Shown in pieces: positions 10,611-18,931 of a stretch of 64,000 nucleotides of DNA. The stretch is from Pseudomonas faucium (lineage in GTDB: Bacteria; Pseudomonadota; Gammaproteobacteria; Pseudomonadales; Pseudomonadaceae): NCBI RefSeq assembly GCF_021602585.1, contig NZ_BQIP01000020.1, positions 54,730 through 118,729 of the forward strand. Reading direction: 5' to 3'. A program made the translations under genes and the position numbers. Below the pieces are notes generated by a model that was given only the letters and a program-made list of their open reading frames with translations, did not search any database and was not told the origin of the DNA. Each line of letters begins with the position of its first letter. Within the stretch, counting starts at the first letter, position 1.

Positions 10611-11489
10611 ATGAACTTTTCCAGCGACAACATCCTGCTGTTTCTCGCCGTGCTCGACCGCGGCTCGTTCTCGGCAGCGGCCCGGGCCTTGCACCGCGTG
10701 CCCTCGGCGGTAAGCATGGCAATCGGCAACCTGGAGGCGGAGCTGGGCTATGCCCTGTTCGAGCGCGGCCCACGCGAAGTGCGCGCCACCGCCCAGGCCC
10801 TGGCGCTCGAACCCCACGCGCGGCTGATCGCCGAACAGCTGGGGCTGTTGCAGGTGCATGCGCTGGAGCTGTCCCAGGGGCTGGAAAGCCGCCTCACCGT
10901 GGCCGTGGTACCGGACATCGACCACCGCCCCCTGCTGGCCGCCATCGCCAGCCTCGGCGAGCGCTTTGCGCTGCTCGACATCGACTTGCTCAGCGCCCCC
11001 CAGGACGAAGCCCTGCAACTGCTCGACAGCGGCCGCGCCGACCTGTGCGTGGCCTTCGCCGGCCTGCAGGTCGATGCCCGGCGCGGCTTCCAGCACGTCG
11101 GTACGCAAACCCTGGTGGCGACCCTGGCGCCCCATCACCCGGCCCTGCGCGAAGGCCGCATCCGTAACCTTGAAGACCTGATCGAGGTGCGCCAGATCCT
11201 GGTGCGCAGCCGCGACCTGCCGCTGCTCGACCCGCGGGCGCTGATCGGTGCCACGCACTGGTCCACCGACAGTTTCGACCTGGCCCTGCAGATGGTCGAA
11301 GCCGGCCTTGGCTGGGGTGACCTGCCACTGGCCCGGGTCGCGCCGCTGATCGCCAGCGGCCGGCTGGTGCGCCTGGCGTTCGGCAACACGCGCAACGAAC
11401 TGCAGTTGCCCATCCACGCCCTGTGGCGCAAGCAACAACCGCTGGGCCAGGCAGCTCGCCTGCTGATCGAGCAGCTGGCGCACCGCTAG
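10611..11489 (+). CDS. LysR-family regulator of the PACE gene
   Basis: This 292-aa protein has an N-terminal LysR winged helix (residues about 5-62; LDRGSFSAAARALHRVPSAV) and a periplasmic-binding-protein-like effector domain. It is transcribed away from the PACE efflux gene with about 100 bp between the two starts, the standard layout for a LysR gene that controls its neighbour. The gap holds the AT-rich inverted repeat TTAACCTGACAG / CTGACAG region at 10557-10603, a plausible T-N11-A site. The effector is probably a polyamine-like compound, by analogy with AceR, but this is inference. Confidence 0.88.
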   Translation: MNFSSDNILLFLAVLDRGSFSAAARALHRVPSAVSMAIGNLEAELGYALFERGPREVRATAQALALEPHARLIAEQLGLLQVHALELSQGLESRLTVAVVPDIDHRPLLAAIASLGERFALLDIDLLSAPQDEALQLLDSGRADLCVAFAGLQVDARRGFQHVGTQTLVATLAPHHPALREGRIRNLEDLIEVRQILVRSRDLPLLDPRALIGATHWSTDSFDLALQMVEAGLGWGDLPLARVAPLIASGRLVRLAFGNTRNELQLPIHALWRKQQPLGQAARLLIEQLAHR

Positions 11490-11533
11490 GGGTGCCGTCC
11501 GTCGCCTGCGGCGCAAGACAATGCGCCGGCATT

Positions 11534-11560
11534 TCAATGTTTTACCGCCCGCGCCGATAG
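11534..11560 (+). promoter_or_regulatory. FliA (sigma-28) promoter candidate
   Basis: TCAA at 11534-11537, 15 bases, then GCCGATAG at 11553-11560. The flagellar sigma-28 consensus is TAAA-N15-GCCGATAA, so the spacing is exact with two mismatches. It lies 74 bp before the chemoreceptor start, which is what one expects for a motility-class gene. Confidence 0.55.
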
Positions 11561-11633
11561 CTCAGGAGACAGGCCCCGCCAGCGCGCCACAAGCGCGCGG
11601 CGCCCTCCCCTCCATGGCTTAAGGTCTCGAAAC

Positions 11634-13520
11634 ATGAACCTGAAATTTCGCCACAAAATCCTGCTCAGCGCCTGCGGCGTCGTGGTGCTGGCATTCGCCC
11701 TGTTCACCCTCTACAACGATTACCTGCAACGCAACACCTTGCGCCAGAACATCGAAGCGTCGGTCCAGCAGGCTGGCGCCCTGACCGCCAGCAGCGTGCA
11801 GAACTGGATGAGCGGGCGCATCCTGGTGCTGGAAAACCTCGCCCAGGACATCGCCACGCAAGGGGCCGGCGACACGCTGGCCGGGCTGATCGAGCAACCT
11901 TCCTACACGCGCAACTTCCTCTTCACCTACCTGGGCCAGGCCAACGGCGTGTTCACCCAGCGCCCCGACACGCAGATGCCCGCCGGCTACGACCCGCGCC
12001 AGCGGCCGTGGTACGCCAGTGCGGCGAACGCCGGGCAGACCGTGCTCACCGCCCCCTACCAGGGCGCTGTCGGCGGCCTGATGGTGACCATCGCCACCCC
12101 GGTCAAAAGCAAGGCCAGCGGCGAGTTGATCGGCGTGGTCGGCGGCGACCTGACCCTCGACACCCTGGTGCAGATCATCAATTCGGTCGACTTCGGCGGC
12201 ATCGGCCATGCCTTCCTGGCCGACAGCGAAGGCCAGGTGATCGTCAGCCCCGACAAAAGCCAGCTGATGAAGAACCTCAAGGACATCTACCCCGGCAGCG
12301 GCCTACGCGTGGCCGCGGGGATGCAGGATGTGCAGCTCGATGGCCAGGAGCGGCTGATCTCGTTCGCCCCGGTGGCCGGCCTGCCGTCGGCGCAGTGGTA
12401 CATCGGCCTGTCGATCGACAAGGACAAGGCCTACGCCGCCATCGGCCAATTCCGCACCTCGGCGGTCATCGCCATGCTCATCGCCGTGGTCGCCATCGCC
12501 GTGCTGCTGGGCCTGCTGATCCCGGTACTGATGCGCCCGCTGACCACCATGGGCCGGGCCATGCGCGACATCGCCGAGGGCGAAGGCGACCTGACCCGGC
12601 GCCTGGACGTGCAGCACAAGGACGAGTTCGGCGAACTGGCCAGCTCGTTCAACCGCTTCGTCGAGCGCATCCACACCTCGATCAGCGAAGTGTCCTCGGC
12701 CACGCGCCTGGTGCATGACCTGTCGGAGCAGGTGGTCAACGCCTCCAATGCCTCGATCATTGGCTCCGAAGAGCAGAGCATGCGCACCAACAGCGTTGCC
12801 GCGGCGATCAACCAGCTGGGCGCCGCCACCCAGGAAATCGCCCGCAACGCCGCCGACGCCTCGCAGCATGCCAGCGGCGCCAGCGAACAGGCCCACGGCG
12901 GGCGCGAGGTGGTGGAGGAAACGATCAGTGCGATGACCGCCCTGTCCCAGCGCATCAGCGAGTCCTGCGCACAGATCGAAACGCTCAATGCCAGCACCGA
13001 CGAAATCGGCAAGATCCTCGACGTGATCAAGGGCATTTCCCAGCAGACCAACCTGCTGGCGCTCAACGCCGCCATCGAGGCTGCGCGCGCGGGCGAGGCT
13101 GGGCGCGGCTTTGCTGTGGTCGCCGACGAGGTACGCAACCTGGCGCACCGCACCCAGGAGTCGGCCGAAGAGATCCACCGCATGATCACCGGCCTGCAGG
13201 TGGGCTCACGCGAGGCGGTGCACACCATGAACACCAGCCAGGTGTCCAGCGAGCAGACCGTGCAGGTGGCCAACCAGGCCGGCGTGCGCCTGGCCAGCGT
13301 GACCCAGCGCATTGGCGAGATCGACGGCATGAACCAGTCGGTGGCGACCGCGACCGAAGAGCAGACGGCGGTGGTCGAGAGCCTGAACCTGGACATTACC
13401 CAGATCAACGCGCTGAACCAGCAAGGGGTGGAGAACCTGAATGAAACCCTGCGCCATTGCGATGCGCTGGCGCAGCAGGCCGGGCGCTTGAAGCAACTGG
13501 TGGGCAGCTTCCGCATCTGA
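11634..13520 (+). CDS. dCache chemoreceptor, amino-acid type (PctA/McpA-like)
   Basis: The 628-aa methyl-accepting protein has TM1 at about 8-30, a periplasmic double-Cache domain to about 280, TM2 at about 281-304, HAMP, then a long signalling domain with [21 protein letters not shown]. The sensor carries the full amino-acid-binding signature known from PctA: Tyr119, Arg124, Trp126, Tyr127 (YDPRQRPWY) and Asp172 after GVVGG. It should thus bind the amino and carboxyl groups of free amino acids and direct attraction to them. KT2440 has such a receptor (McpA) at the same locus as aer2, which fits the gene order here. A FliA-type promoter precedes it. Confidence 0.9.
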   Translation: MNLKFRHKILLSACGVVVLAFALFTLYNDYLQRNTLRQNIEASVQQAGALTASSVQNWMSGRILVLENLAQDIATQGAGDTLAGLIEQPSYTRNFLFTYLGQANGVFTQRPDTQMPAGYDPRQRPWYASAANAGQTVLTAPYQGAVGGLMVTIATPVKSKASGELIGVVGGDLTLDTLVQIINSVDFGGIGHAFLADSEGQVIVSPDKSQLMKNLKDIYPGSGLRVAAGMQDVQLDGQERLISFAPVAGLPSAQWYIGLSIDKDKAYAAIGQFRTSAVIAMLIAVVAIAVLLGLLIPVLMRPLTTMGRAMRDIAEGEGDLTRRLDVQHKDEFGELASSFNRFVERIHTSISEVSSATRLVHDLSEQVVNASNASIIGSEEQSMRTNSVAAAINQLGAATQEIARNAADASQHASGASEQAHGGREVVEETISAMTALSQRISESCAQIETLNASTDEIGKILDVIKGISQQTNLLALNAAIEAARAGEAGRGFAVVADEVRNLAHRTQESAEEIHRMITGLQVGSREAVHTMNTSQVSSEQTVQVANQAGVRLASVTQRIGEIDGMNQSVATATEEQTAVVESLNLDITQINALNQQGVENLNETLRHCDALAQQAGRLKQLVGSFRI

Positions 13521-13530
13521 GGTGAGCCCA

Positions 13531-13609
13531 TCGCCGGCAAGCCGGCTCCCACAGGCAATATGCTGCAGCCAAAATCGCATGAAACCTGTAGGAGCCGGCT
13601 TGCCGGCGA
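13531..13609. repeat. inverted pair of REP sequences (BIME)
   Basis: TCGCCGGCAAGCCGGC (13531-13546) and its reverse complement (13594-13609) flank a short spacer between the convergent chemoreceptor and YkvI-type genes. Transcribed from either side, the pair can fold into a long hairpin and may serve as a shared transcript end. Confidence 0.88.
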
Positions 13610-13627
13610 TTGGGCTGCGCAGCAGCC

Positions 13628-14692
13628 CTAGGCCACCGCCACCTTGCCCTGCCTGCCGCGCCGCAGCCAGGCCAGCAACACCGCCGCCATCAGCACGAAC
13701 CCCAGGTAGCCGAACAGCGGATACACCTGCCCCACCAGGCTGATGAAGCCCACCAGGCTGCAGACGAACGCCACCACCCCGGTCACCACCGAGCCCCAGC
13801 GGAACTTGGCGGTGCCCGCCGGCAGCAGCCGGGACAGGAACGAGAACAGCGTGCCCACCGCCGTGTTGACGATCATGCCGAAAATGATCAGGCACATCAC
13901 CAGCCCCAGCAGCGGTGAAACCTCGTTGGCAATCGACAGCATCGGCATCGGCAGGTCGGCGACGCTGTCCAGGCGCGACAGCAAGCCTGCGCTCATCACC
14001 AGCATCAGCCCACCCAGCGCGGCGCCGCCGAGCAAGCCGCCCCATATCGCGGTCTTCTCGCCCTTGGCCGAACCGCCAAGAATCGCCAGGATCGGCGCGC
14101 CGGCGACGATGTTGTACGACACATACAAGAACGCCCCCAGCAGCCAGTGGCGCGTACCGGCCTGCTGCTGGCTGGCCAGTTGGTCGAGCATGGCGAAACT
14201 CTGCCCGCGGGTGAACACGGCATACAGGGCGATGGCCGAGGCCACCAGGATCAGCAGCGGGGTGATGGCGCCGATGGCGACGATCACCTTGCGCACGTCC
14301 AGACACACGATGCCCACCACCAGCAGGGTCACCAGCACGCTGCCGGTCAGCGCCGGGATGCCGAACTGCTGCTCCAGCAAGGCACCGCCGCCGGCCAGCA
14401 TGACCACGGTCACGGCGAACATGAAGAAGGTGATCAGCCAGTCGACGAACAAACCCAGGTGGCGCCCGCAGATGGCCTGGATCACATCCTTGTGCGACGT
14501 CGCCCGCTGGCGATTGCCAAGCGCCGCCAAGGCCATGCCCAGGAAGGTGAACAGCGCGGCGCTGACCAGCGCCCCGGCCAGCCCCCAGACGCCGAAATCG
14601 ACGAAGAACAACAGCAATTCCCGCCCGGACGCAAAGCCCGCCCCTACGATCACGCCGACGAAGGCCCCGGCGATCTTCAGTTGTTCTTGCAT
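13628..14692 (-). CDS. YkvI-type inner-membrane transporter (BrnQ/NSS-like fold)
   Basis: This 354-aa protein has about ten membrane segments. It opens with KIAGAFVGVIVGAGFASGRELLLFF, the broken-helix Gly-rich motif shared by YkvI-family proteins and other LeuT-fold amino acid transporters. A GAGG Shine-Dalgarno precedes the ATG. It is the last gene of an operon with a flavin oxidase and a RidA protein, 69 bp after RidA. The likely job is uptake of the amine or D-amino acid that the oxidase consumes; this comes from context only. A 10-bp perfect stem lies in the gap before it. Confidence 0.8.
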   Translation of the reverse strand: MQEQLKIAGAFVGVIVGAGFASGRELLLFFVDFGVWGLAGALVSAALFTFLGMALAALGNRQRATSHKDVIQAICGRHLGLFVDWLITFFMFAVTVVMLAGGGALLEQQFGIPALTGSVLVTLLVVGIVCLDVRKVIVAIGAITPLLILVASAIALYAVFTRGQSFAMLDQLASQQQAGTRHWLLGAFLYVSYNIVAGAPILAILGGSAKGEKTAIWGGLLGGAALGGLMLVMSAGLLSRLDSVADLPMPMLSIANEVSPLLGLVMCLIIFGMIVNTAVGTLFSFLSRLLPAGTAKFRWGSVVTGVVAFVCSLVGFISLVGQVYPLFGYLGFVLMAAVLLAWLRRGRQGKVAVA

Positions 14693-14727
14693 GTGAACCT
14701 CAGGTTATTTTTGTTGTGTGTGGGTGG

Positions 14728-14755
14728 CCCCGTCGCGGGCATGGCCGCGACGGGG
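14728..14755 (-). other. intercistronic stem-loop between RidA and YkvI-type genes
   Basis: CCCCGTCGCG and CGCGACGGGG form a perfect 10-bp stem with an 8-base loop. In the transcript it follows the RidA stop at once and is not followed by a U-run, so it may protect or attenuate the message and is not a full terminator. Confidence 0.5.
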
Positions 14756-14761
14756 CTGCAC

Positions 14762-15139
14762 TCAGCCCTGGCCGATATAGGCCTGCACTTCGATTTCCAC
14801 GTCCACGCCCAGCGCCAGTGCTGAGGCCACGGTGGAGCGCACCGGCAGCGCGTCGCCGAAGAAGGCCTTGTAGACCTCGTTGAAACCGGCGAAGTGGGCC
14901 ATGTCGGACAGCCACACGGTCACCTTGACCACCTGGTCGAAGCGCGCGCCGCAGGCCTCCAGGCTCTCGGCGATGCGCTCGCAGGCGGCGCGGGTCTGGG
15001 TCTGGATATCGCCACGCACCACCTCGCCCGCCGGGCTCATCGGCACCTGCCCGGAAAGGAACAGGAAACCGCCCGCCTTGACGGCACGCGAGAACGGGAA
15101 TGGCAGGCTGCTGGGGAAACGCTGGATGTCGTTGCTCAT
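14762..15139 (-). CDS. RidA family enamine/imine deaminase
   Basis: This 125-aa protein has the YjgF/YER057c/UK114 fold. Proteins of the family form trimers and hydrolyse reactive enamines and imines to keto acids and ammonia. Visible features are FLFLSGQVPMSPAGEVV, the conserved FNEVYKAFFGDALPVRSTV block holding the active-site Arg (PVRST), and the C-terminal VEIEVQAYIG. It starts 12 bp after the flavin oxidase stop, so its substrate is very probably the imine the oxidase releases. A good AAAGGAG ribosome site is present. Confidence 0.92.
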   Translation of the reverse strand: MSNDIQRFPSSLPFPFSRAVKAGGFLFLSGQVPMSPAGEVVRGDIQTQTRAACERIAESLEACGARFDQVVKVTVWLSDMAHFAGFNEVYKAFFGDALPVRSTVASALALGVDVEIEVQAYIGQG

Positions 15140-15151
15140 GCAAAGCTCCTT

Positions 15152-16288
15152 TCAGGATGACTGGAAACGTGCCGGGGACAGGCGCTCGGGCGCCACGCCC
15201 TGGGCAATCAGGCTCGGGCACAGCGGCTGCCCGAGCAACAGGTCGGCGGCCAGGCGCGAAGCACCGGCCGCCGACTGGATACCATAGCCGCCCTGCGCCG
15301 CCAGCCAGAAGAAGCCCGGCGCGCGCGGGGCGAAGCCGATCACCAGGTCGCCATCGGCGACGAACGAACGCAGGCCCGCCCAGCTGTGGCTGGGGCGGCG
15401 GATGGCCAGGGTGGTCATGGCTTCGATGTTGTAGATGCCCAGGGCGATGTCGAGCTCTTCGGGGGCGGCGTCCTGCGGCTCGACCGGGTCGGCGTTGGCG
15501 GGGGAGCCCAGCAACTGGCCGGCGTCGGGCTTGAAGTAGAAGCTCTCGTCGACACCGATCACCGCCGGCCAGCGGGCGAAGTCCTGCTCGGCCGGGCCGG
15601 GGAAAGTAAAGGCGCTGCGCCGGCACGGCTGCAGGCCGATCGGCGCCACCGCGCATTGCGCGGCCACCCGGTCGGCCCAGGCGCCTGCGGCATTGACCAG
15701 CTCGCGCGCCTGCAACTGGCTGCCGTCGGCCAGCGTCACATGCCACACGCCATCCAGGTAACGGCCTTGGAGCAGCTCGGCATTGCAGCGCAGCTCGCCG
15801 CCGGCGGCGCGGTAGCCGCGCAGGAAGCCCTGGTGCAGGGCATGCACATCGAGGTCCATGGCGCCTGGCTCGTGCACGGCACCGGCGATGACTTCGTCGC
15901 GCAGGCTCGGCACCAGCGCCAGGGCGGCTTCGCGGTCCAGCAGGCTGACGTCGGTGCCATTGGCCAGGTTCTGCGCGTAGGTGGCTTGGAGCAATTCGCC
16001 CTGCTCATGGCTGGCGACGTACAGGCAGCCACGTGGCTCCAGCAGCGGGTGCTCGCAGAAGCCGGCCGGCGGCGTTTCGTAGAACGCCCGGCTGGCGCGG
16101 GTCAGGGCCTGGATCTGCGGGGTGCCGTAGGCCTCCATGAACATCGCCGCGGAGCGCCCGGTGGAGTGGTAGCCCGGCTGCGCTTCACGCTCCAGCAGCA
16201 GCACCTGGCGCTGGCCCGCCAGGCGGTAGGCCAGGGAGGCGCCGGCAATGCCGGCACCAATGATCAAGGTGTCGTAGATCGGGGTCAT
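15152..16288 (-). CDS. FAD-dependent amine/D-amino acid oxidase (DadA/DAO family)
   Basis: The ATG at 16288 has an AGGAG site and puts the dinucleotide-binding motif GAGIAGASLA near the N-terminus (378 aa). The ORF extends upstream, but that part overlaps the AT-rich promoter. A Rossmann FAD motif, the second FAD segment (LVNAAGAWAD) and the C-terminal GGYGIQSAAGASRLAADLL fit the DAO/glycine oxidase superfamily. Such enzymes oxidise an amino or secondary amine group to an imine and feed electrons to oxygen or quinone. The exact substrate is unknown. It leads the oxidase-RidA-YkvI operon and is divergent from an XRE-cupin regulator. Confidence 0.88.
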   Translation of the reverse strand: MTPIYDTLIIGAGIAGASLAYRLAGQRQVLLLEREAQPGYHSTGRSAAMFMEAYGTPQIQALTRASRAFYETPPAGFCEHPLLEPRGCLYVASHEQGELLQATYAQNLANGTDVSLLDREAALALVPSLRDEVIAGAVHEPGAMDLDVHALHQGFLRGYRAAGGELRCNAELLQGRYLDGVWHVTLADGSQLQARELVNAAGAWADRVAAQCAVAPIGLQPCRRSAFTFPGPAEQDFARWPAVIGVDESFYFKPDAGQLLGSPANADPVEPQDAAPEELDIALGIYNIEAMTTLAIRRPSHSWAGLRSFVADGDLVIGFAPRAPGFFWLAAQGGYGIQSAAGASRLAADLLLGQPLCPSLIAQGVAPERLSPARFQSS

Positions 16289-16316
16289 GCACGCTCCTGC
16301 CAGGGAATTATCATTT

Positions 16317-16341
16317 ATGAGAATTCTAATATATGAGAATT
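16317..16341. promoter_or_regulatory. direct-repeat operator candidate between oxidase operon and XRE-cupin gene
   Basis: ATGAGAATT occurs twice (16317-16325 and 16333-16341), 16 bp apart, in a strikingly AT-rich divergent promoter; AGAATTCT and TTAGAATTAA give it extra dyad symmetry. It is suited to binding by the XRE-cupin protein encoded next to it. Confidence 0.45.
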
Positions 16342-16402
16342 TAGAATTAAGCAAGGCCGCAAGGTAAGATGCCCGACCTTTGCCCTACACCGAGAGCCGC
16401 GA

Positions 16403-17026
16403 ATGCCCGATGACCGCCCTGCCGCCACAGGCCGCCCCACTGCCCTGCCCCTGCTCGATCGCGCCGAGGTTGGCGGGCGCCTGCGCCAGGTGCGCAAGGC
16501 CCGCCAGCTGACGCTCAAGCAGTTGTCTGCGCTCAGCGGTGTGCCGGTCTCGACCTTGTCGAAGATGGAATTGGCGCAGGTGTCGGTGGGCTACGAGAAA
16601 CTCGCCGCCGCAGCGCGGGCGCTGAATATCGACATCGCCCAGCTGTTTCGTGCCAGCGGCTCGGTGAATGCCCCGGTACCTGTGACCGTGGTGGTCGACT
16701 CCTTGCCGGCGGCGGCGGGCTACTCCACCGGCACCTACGACTACCACCCGCTTGCCGGGGACTTCCCGCAGCGGCGCATGACCCCCGCCTATGCCCGCAT
16801 CATCGCGCGCGAACGCGGCCAGTTCGATGACTTTATCCGCCACCCCGGGCAGGAGTTCGCCGTGGTGCTGAGCGGGCGCGTGCGCATCGAGTTCGAAACC
16901 GGCGAGGCGGTGCGTATCGGCCCGCAGGAAACGGCGTATTTCGACAGCCAGGTGGGGCATATCTACCTGTCGGAAAGCGACGACGGTGGCGACGCCCATG
17001 TGATGGTGGTGATGACCGACCGCTGA
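16403..17026 (+). CDS. XRE-cupin transcriptional regulator
   Basis: In this 207-aa protein an N-terminal helix-turn-helix (about residues 24-80; LKQLSALSGVPVSTLSKMEL) is followed by a linker and a C-terminal cupin barrel with HPGQEFAVVLSGRV and IGPQETAYFDSQVGH. Members of this family sense a small metabolite in the cupin and repress the adjacent catabolic operon. The divergent oxidase-RidA-YkvI operon is the evident target. The ATG at 16403 has a weak GAG site. Confidence 0.9.
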   Translation: MPDDRPAATGRPTALPLLDRAEVGGRLRQVRKARQLTLKQLSALSGVPVSTLSKMELAQVSVGYEKLAAAARALNIDIAQLFRASGSVNAPVPVTVVVDSLPAAAGYSTGTYDYHPLAGDFPQRRMTPAYARIIARERGQFDDFIRHPGQEFAVVLSGRVRIEFETGEAVRIGPQETAYFDSQVGHIYLSESDDGGDAHVMVVMTDR

Positions 17027-17134
17027 GCTGCCGCTGGTTATAACCTAATAACGAACAAGTCTATTTGGCTATAAAAACTCCCTATATGCTGGCACCCATC
17101 CGATCACGGGCAAAGCTGGGCAGTCGAGTAGCGT

Positions 17135-17920
17135 ATGGATGTAGGTTCTTTCGGTTTCACCCTGGCCGGACTGGTTGTGGGTTTCATCGTCGGCATGACC
17201 GGCGTGGGTGGCGGCTCGCTGATGACGCCAATCCTGCTCTGGTTCGGCATCAACCCCGCCACCGCCGTGGGCACCGACCTGCTCTACGCCGCCATCACCA
17301 AGGCCAGTGGCGTCTGGGTGCATGCCCGCAACAAGAACATCGACTGGAAGATCACCGGCCTGCTGAGCCTGGGCAGCGTGCCGGCTGCGGCACTCACCCT
17401 GCTGTTCCTCAGCACCCTGCACACCGACACCTCGGCGCTCAACGCCATCATCAAGCAGGGCCTGGCGGTGGTGCTGATCCTCACCGCGCTGGCGATCCTG
17501 TTCAAGTCGCGCCTGCAGGCCTTCGCCAGCCGCCATGCCGGTGACCACTATCACTTGAGCGACCGCAGCCTGAATATCCTCACCGTGCTGACCGGCGTGG
17601 TGCTCGGGGTGATGGTCACGCTGACCTCGATCGGTGCCGGCGCGCTGGGCACCGTGGCGCTGTTCCTGCTCTACCCGTTCCTGGTCACCCGCCGCCTGGT
17701 GGGCACCGAAATCGCCCACGCCGTGCCCCTGACCCTGGTGGCGGGCCTCGGCCACGCCGGCATGGGCAACATGGACTGGTCGCTGCTGGGTTACCTGCTG
17801 CTCGGTTCGTTGCCCGGCATCTACCTGGGCAGCCACCTCACCGGGCGCATCTCCGACCGCGTGCTGCGCCCGTGCCTGGCGGCGATGCTGCTGCTGATCG
17901 GCTACAAACTGGCATTCTGA
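17135..17920 (+). CDS. TauE/SafE-family permease
   Basis: The 261-aa protein has eight predicted membrane helices and the two family repeats, each starting with a Gly-rich motif (GFIVGMTGVGGGSLMTPILL and GVMVTLTSIGAGALGTVAL). The family exports sulfite, sulfoacetate and related anions. Upstream (about 17037-17085) is an AT-rich stretch with TTATAACC and ATAAC elements resembling CysB-controlled promoters, which would suit a role in sulfur metabolism. That link is weak. It is unrelated at close range to the second TauE/SafE protein at 37322. Confidence 0.85.
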   Translation: MDVGSFGFTLAGLVVGFIVGMTGVGGGSLMTPILLWFGINPATAVGTDLLYAAITKASGVWVHARNKNIDWKITGLLSLGSVPAAALTLLFLSTLHTDTSALNAIIKQGLAVVLILTALAILFKSRLQAFASRHAGDHYHLSDRSLNILTVLTGVVLGVMVTLTSIGAGALGTVALFLLYPFLVTRRLVGTEIAHAVPLTLVAGLGHAGMGNMDWSLLGYLLLGSLPGIYLGSHLTGRISDRVLRPCLAAMLLLIGYKLAF

Positions 17921-17924
17921 AGCG

Positions 17925-17953
17925 GCCAGGCCGCGATAAAGTCGCGGCCTGGC
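17925..17953 (+). terminator. stem-loop after the TauE/SafE gene
   Basis: GCCAGGCCGCGA and TCGCGGCCTGGC form a perfect 12-bp stem with a 5-base loop right after the stop. There is no U-run, so termination efficiency is uncertain. Confidence 0.55.
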
Positions 17954-18012
17954 AGGAACACTGCGGTACGATCGCCAGTCCAACTAGGCGAAATGCCACC
18001 AGAGCCCGTTCA

Positions 18013-18606
18013 ATGCCAGCCACCCCCAGCCCGTTACTGCTCGCCCTGCGCGAAGGCACCCTCACCTGCCACAAAGCCCTCGAGGCGCGCCTGCCGTTCT
18101 TCGATGCCGGCTTCGACACCGCCGCCTACAGCCGGCTGATGCAAGCCTACTACGGCTTCCACGCGCCGCTCGAAGCGCGCCTGGGCGCGTACCAGGAACC
18201 CTTGCGCGCCAAGACCCCCGCACTGGCCCTGGACCTGCAGGCCCTCGCACTGAGCGCCAGCGACATCGACACCCTGCCCTTGTGCCAGGCCTTGCCGGTG
18301 GTGCGCGACGAAGCCAGCGCACTGGGCGTGATGTACGTACTGGAAGGCTCGACCCTGGGCGGCCAGGTGCTCAAGCGGGCGATGGCCGAGCGCCTTGGCC
18401 TGGGGCCGAGCAGCGGCGCGGGGTTTCTGGATGTGTATGGCGCCCTTACCGGGCGCTACTGGCGCGACTTCCTCGAGCGCCTCGACCGGGCCCCGAGCGC
18501 CCCGGCGGCGCAGGCCGCCACCGTGCAGGCAGCAATCGACACCTTCGCCTGTTTCGAACACTGGCTGGGGCAGCGCAACGTGCTCAACCCGGCGCCGGTC
18601 AACTGA
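18013..18606 (+). CDS. biliverdin-producing heme oxygenase
   Basis: The 197-aa all-helical protein is the usual length for bacterial heme oxygenases of the HemO/BphO type. His20 in LTCHKALE is the expected proximal heme ligand, and YVLEGSTLGGQ is the distal helix with the flexible Gly pair over the heme. The reaction opens heme to biliverdin, carbon monoxide and iron. The ATG at 18013 is chosen so that His20 falls at the usual distance. No bacteriophytochrome gene is adjacent. The gene is convergent with, and overlaps by 8 bp, an iron-siderophore operon, which suits a role in iron recovery as much as in making a bilin pigment. Confidence 0.9.
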   Translation: MPATPSPLLLALREGTLTCHKALEARLPFFDAGFDTAAYSRLMQAYYGFHAPLEARLGAYQEPLRAKTPALALDLQALALSASDIDTLPLCQALPVVRDEASALGVMYVLEGSTLGGQVLKRAMAERLGLGPSSGAGFLDVYGALTGRYWRDFLERLDRAPSAPAAQAATVQAAIDTFACFEHWLGQRNVLNPAPVN

Positions 18607-18931
18607 CCCACTGCCACAGCCCCCAAGCCGGCAGTGCGCCGGCCAGCCACACCGCCAGGCGCGGCCAGTAAGGCAACAGCACGACCAGCAGCAGCCCGGC
18701 CAGGGACAGCAACGCGCACCACGCCACCGGCCCCATCGCCCAACCCCAGGCCTGGGCGCACAGCCACAGGCTGGCCAGCAGCGCCAGCCAACCCGCGCCG
18801 CGCAGGAGCTTGCCAAGCACGGCCGGGCACTCGCGCTGCCATACCTGTTTGTAGTGCCGCTGCAGCCCCTGGCACAGCCCGAGCATGCCGGCATAGGCAA
18901 ACAGCCCGGCACCTGCGATCAACAGCATCAT
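18599..18931 (-). CDS. DUF3325 small membrane protein of the siderophore operon
   Basis: This 110-aa protein has three to four hydrophobic helices (LIAGAGLFAYAGMLGL; WLALLASLWLCAQAWGW; LLSLAGLLLVVLL). DUF3325 proteins sit with PepSY and DUF3649 proteins next to TonB-dependent siderophore receptors. Their role is not known; help in iron release or reduction at the inner membrane is a guess. The start overlaps the PepSY stop, giving translational coupling. Confidence 0.82.
   Translation of the reverse strand: MMLLIAGAGLFAYAGMLGLCQGLQRHYKQVWQRECPAVLGKLLRGAGWLALLASLWLCAQAWGWAMGPVAWCALLSLAGLLLVVLLPYWPRLAVWLAGALPAWGLWQWVS

Noticed and set aside
16301-16345. Fur box before the flavin oxidase
   Set aside because: ATGATAATT-like sequence is present on the minus strand, but fewer than 11 of 19 positions fit and no iron gene is adjacent.
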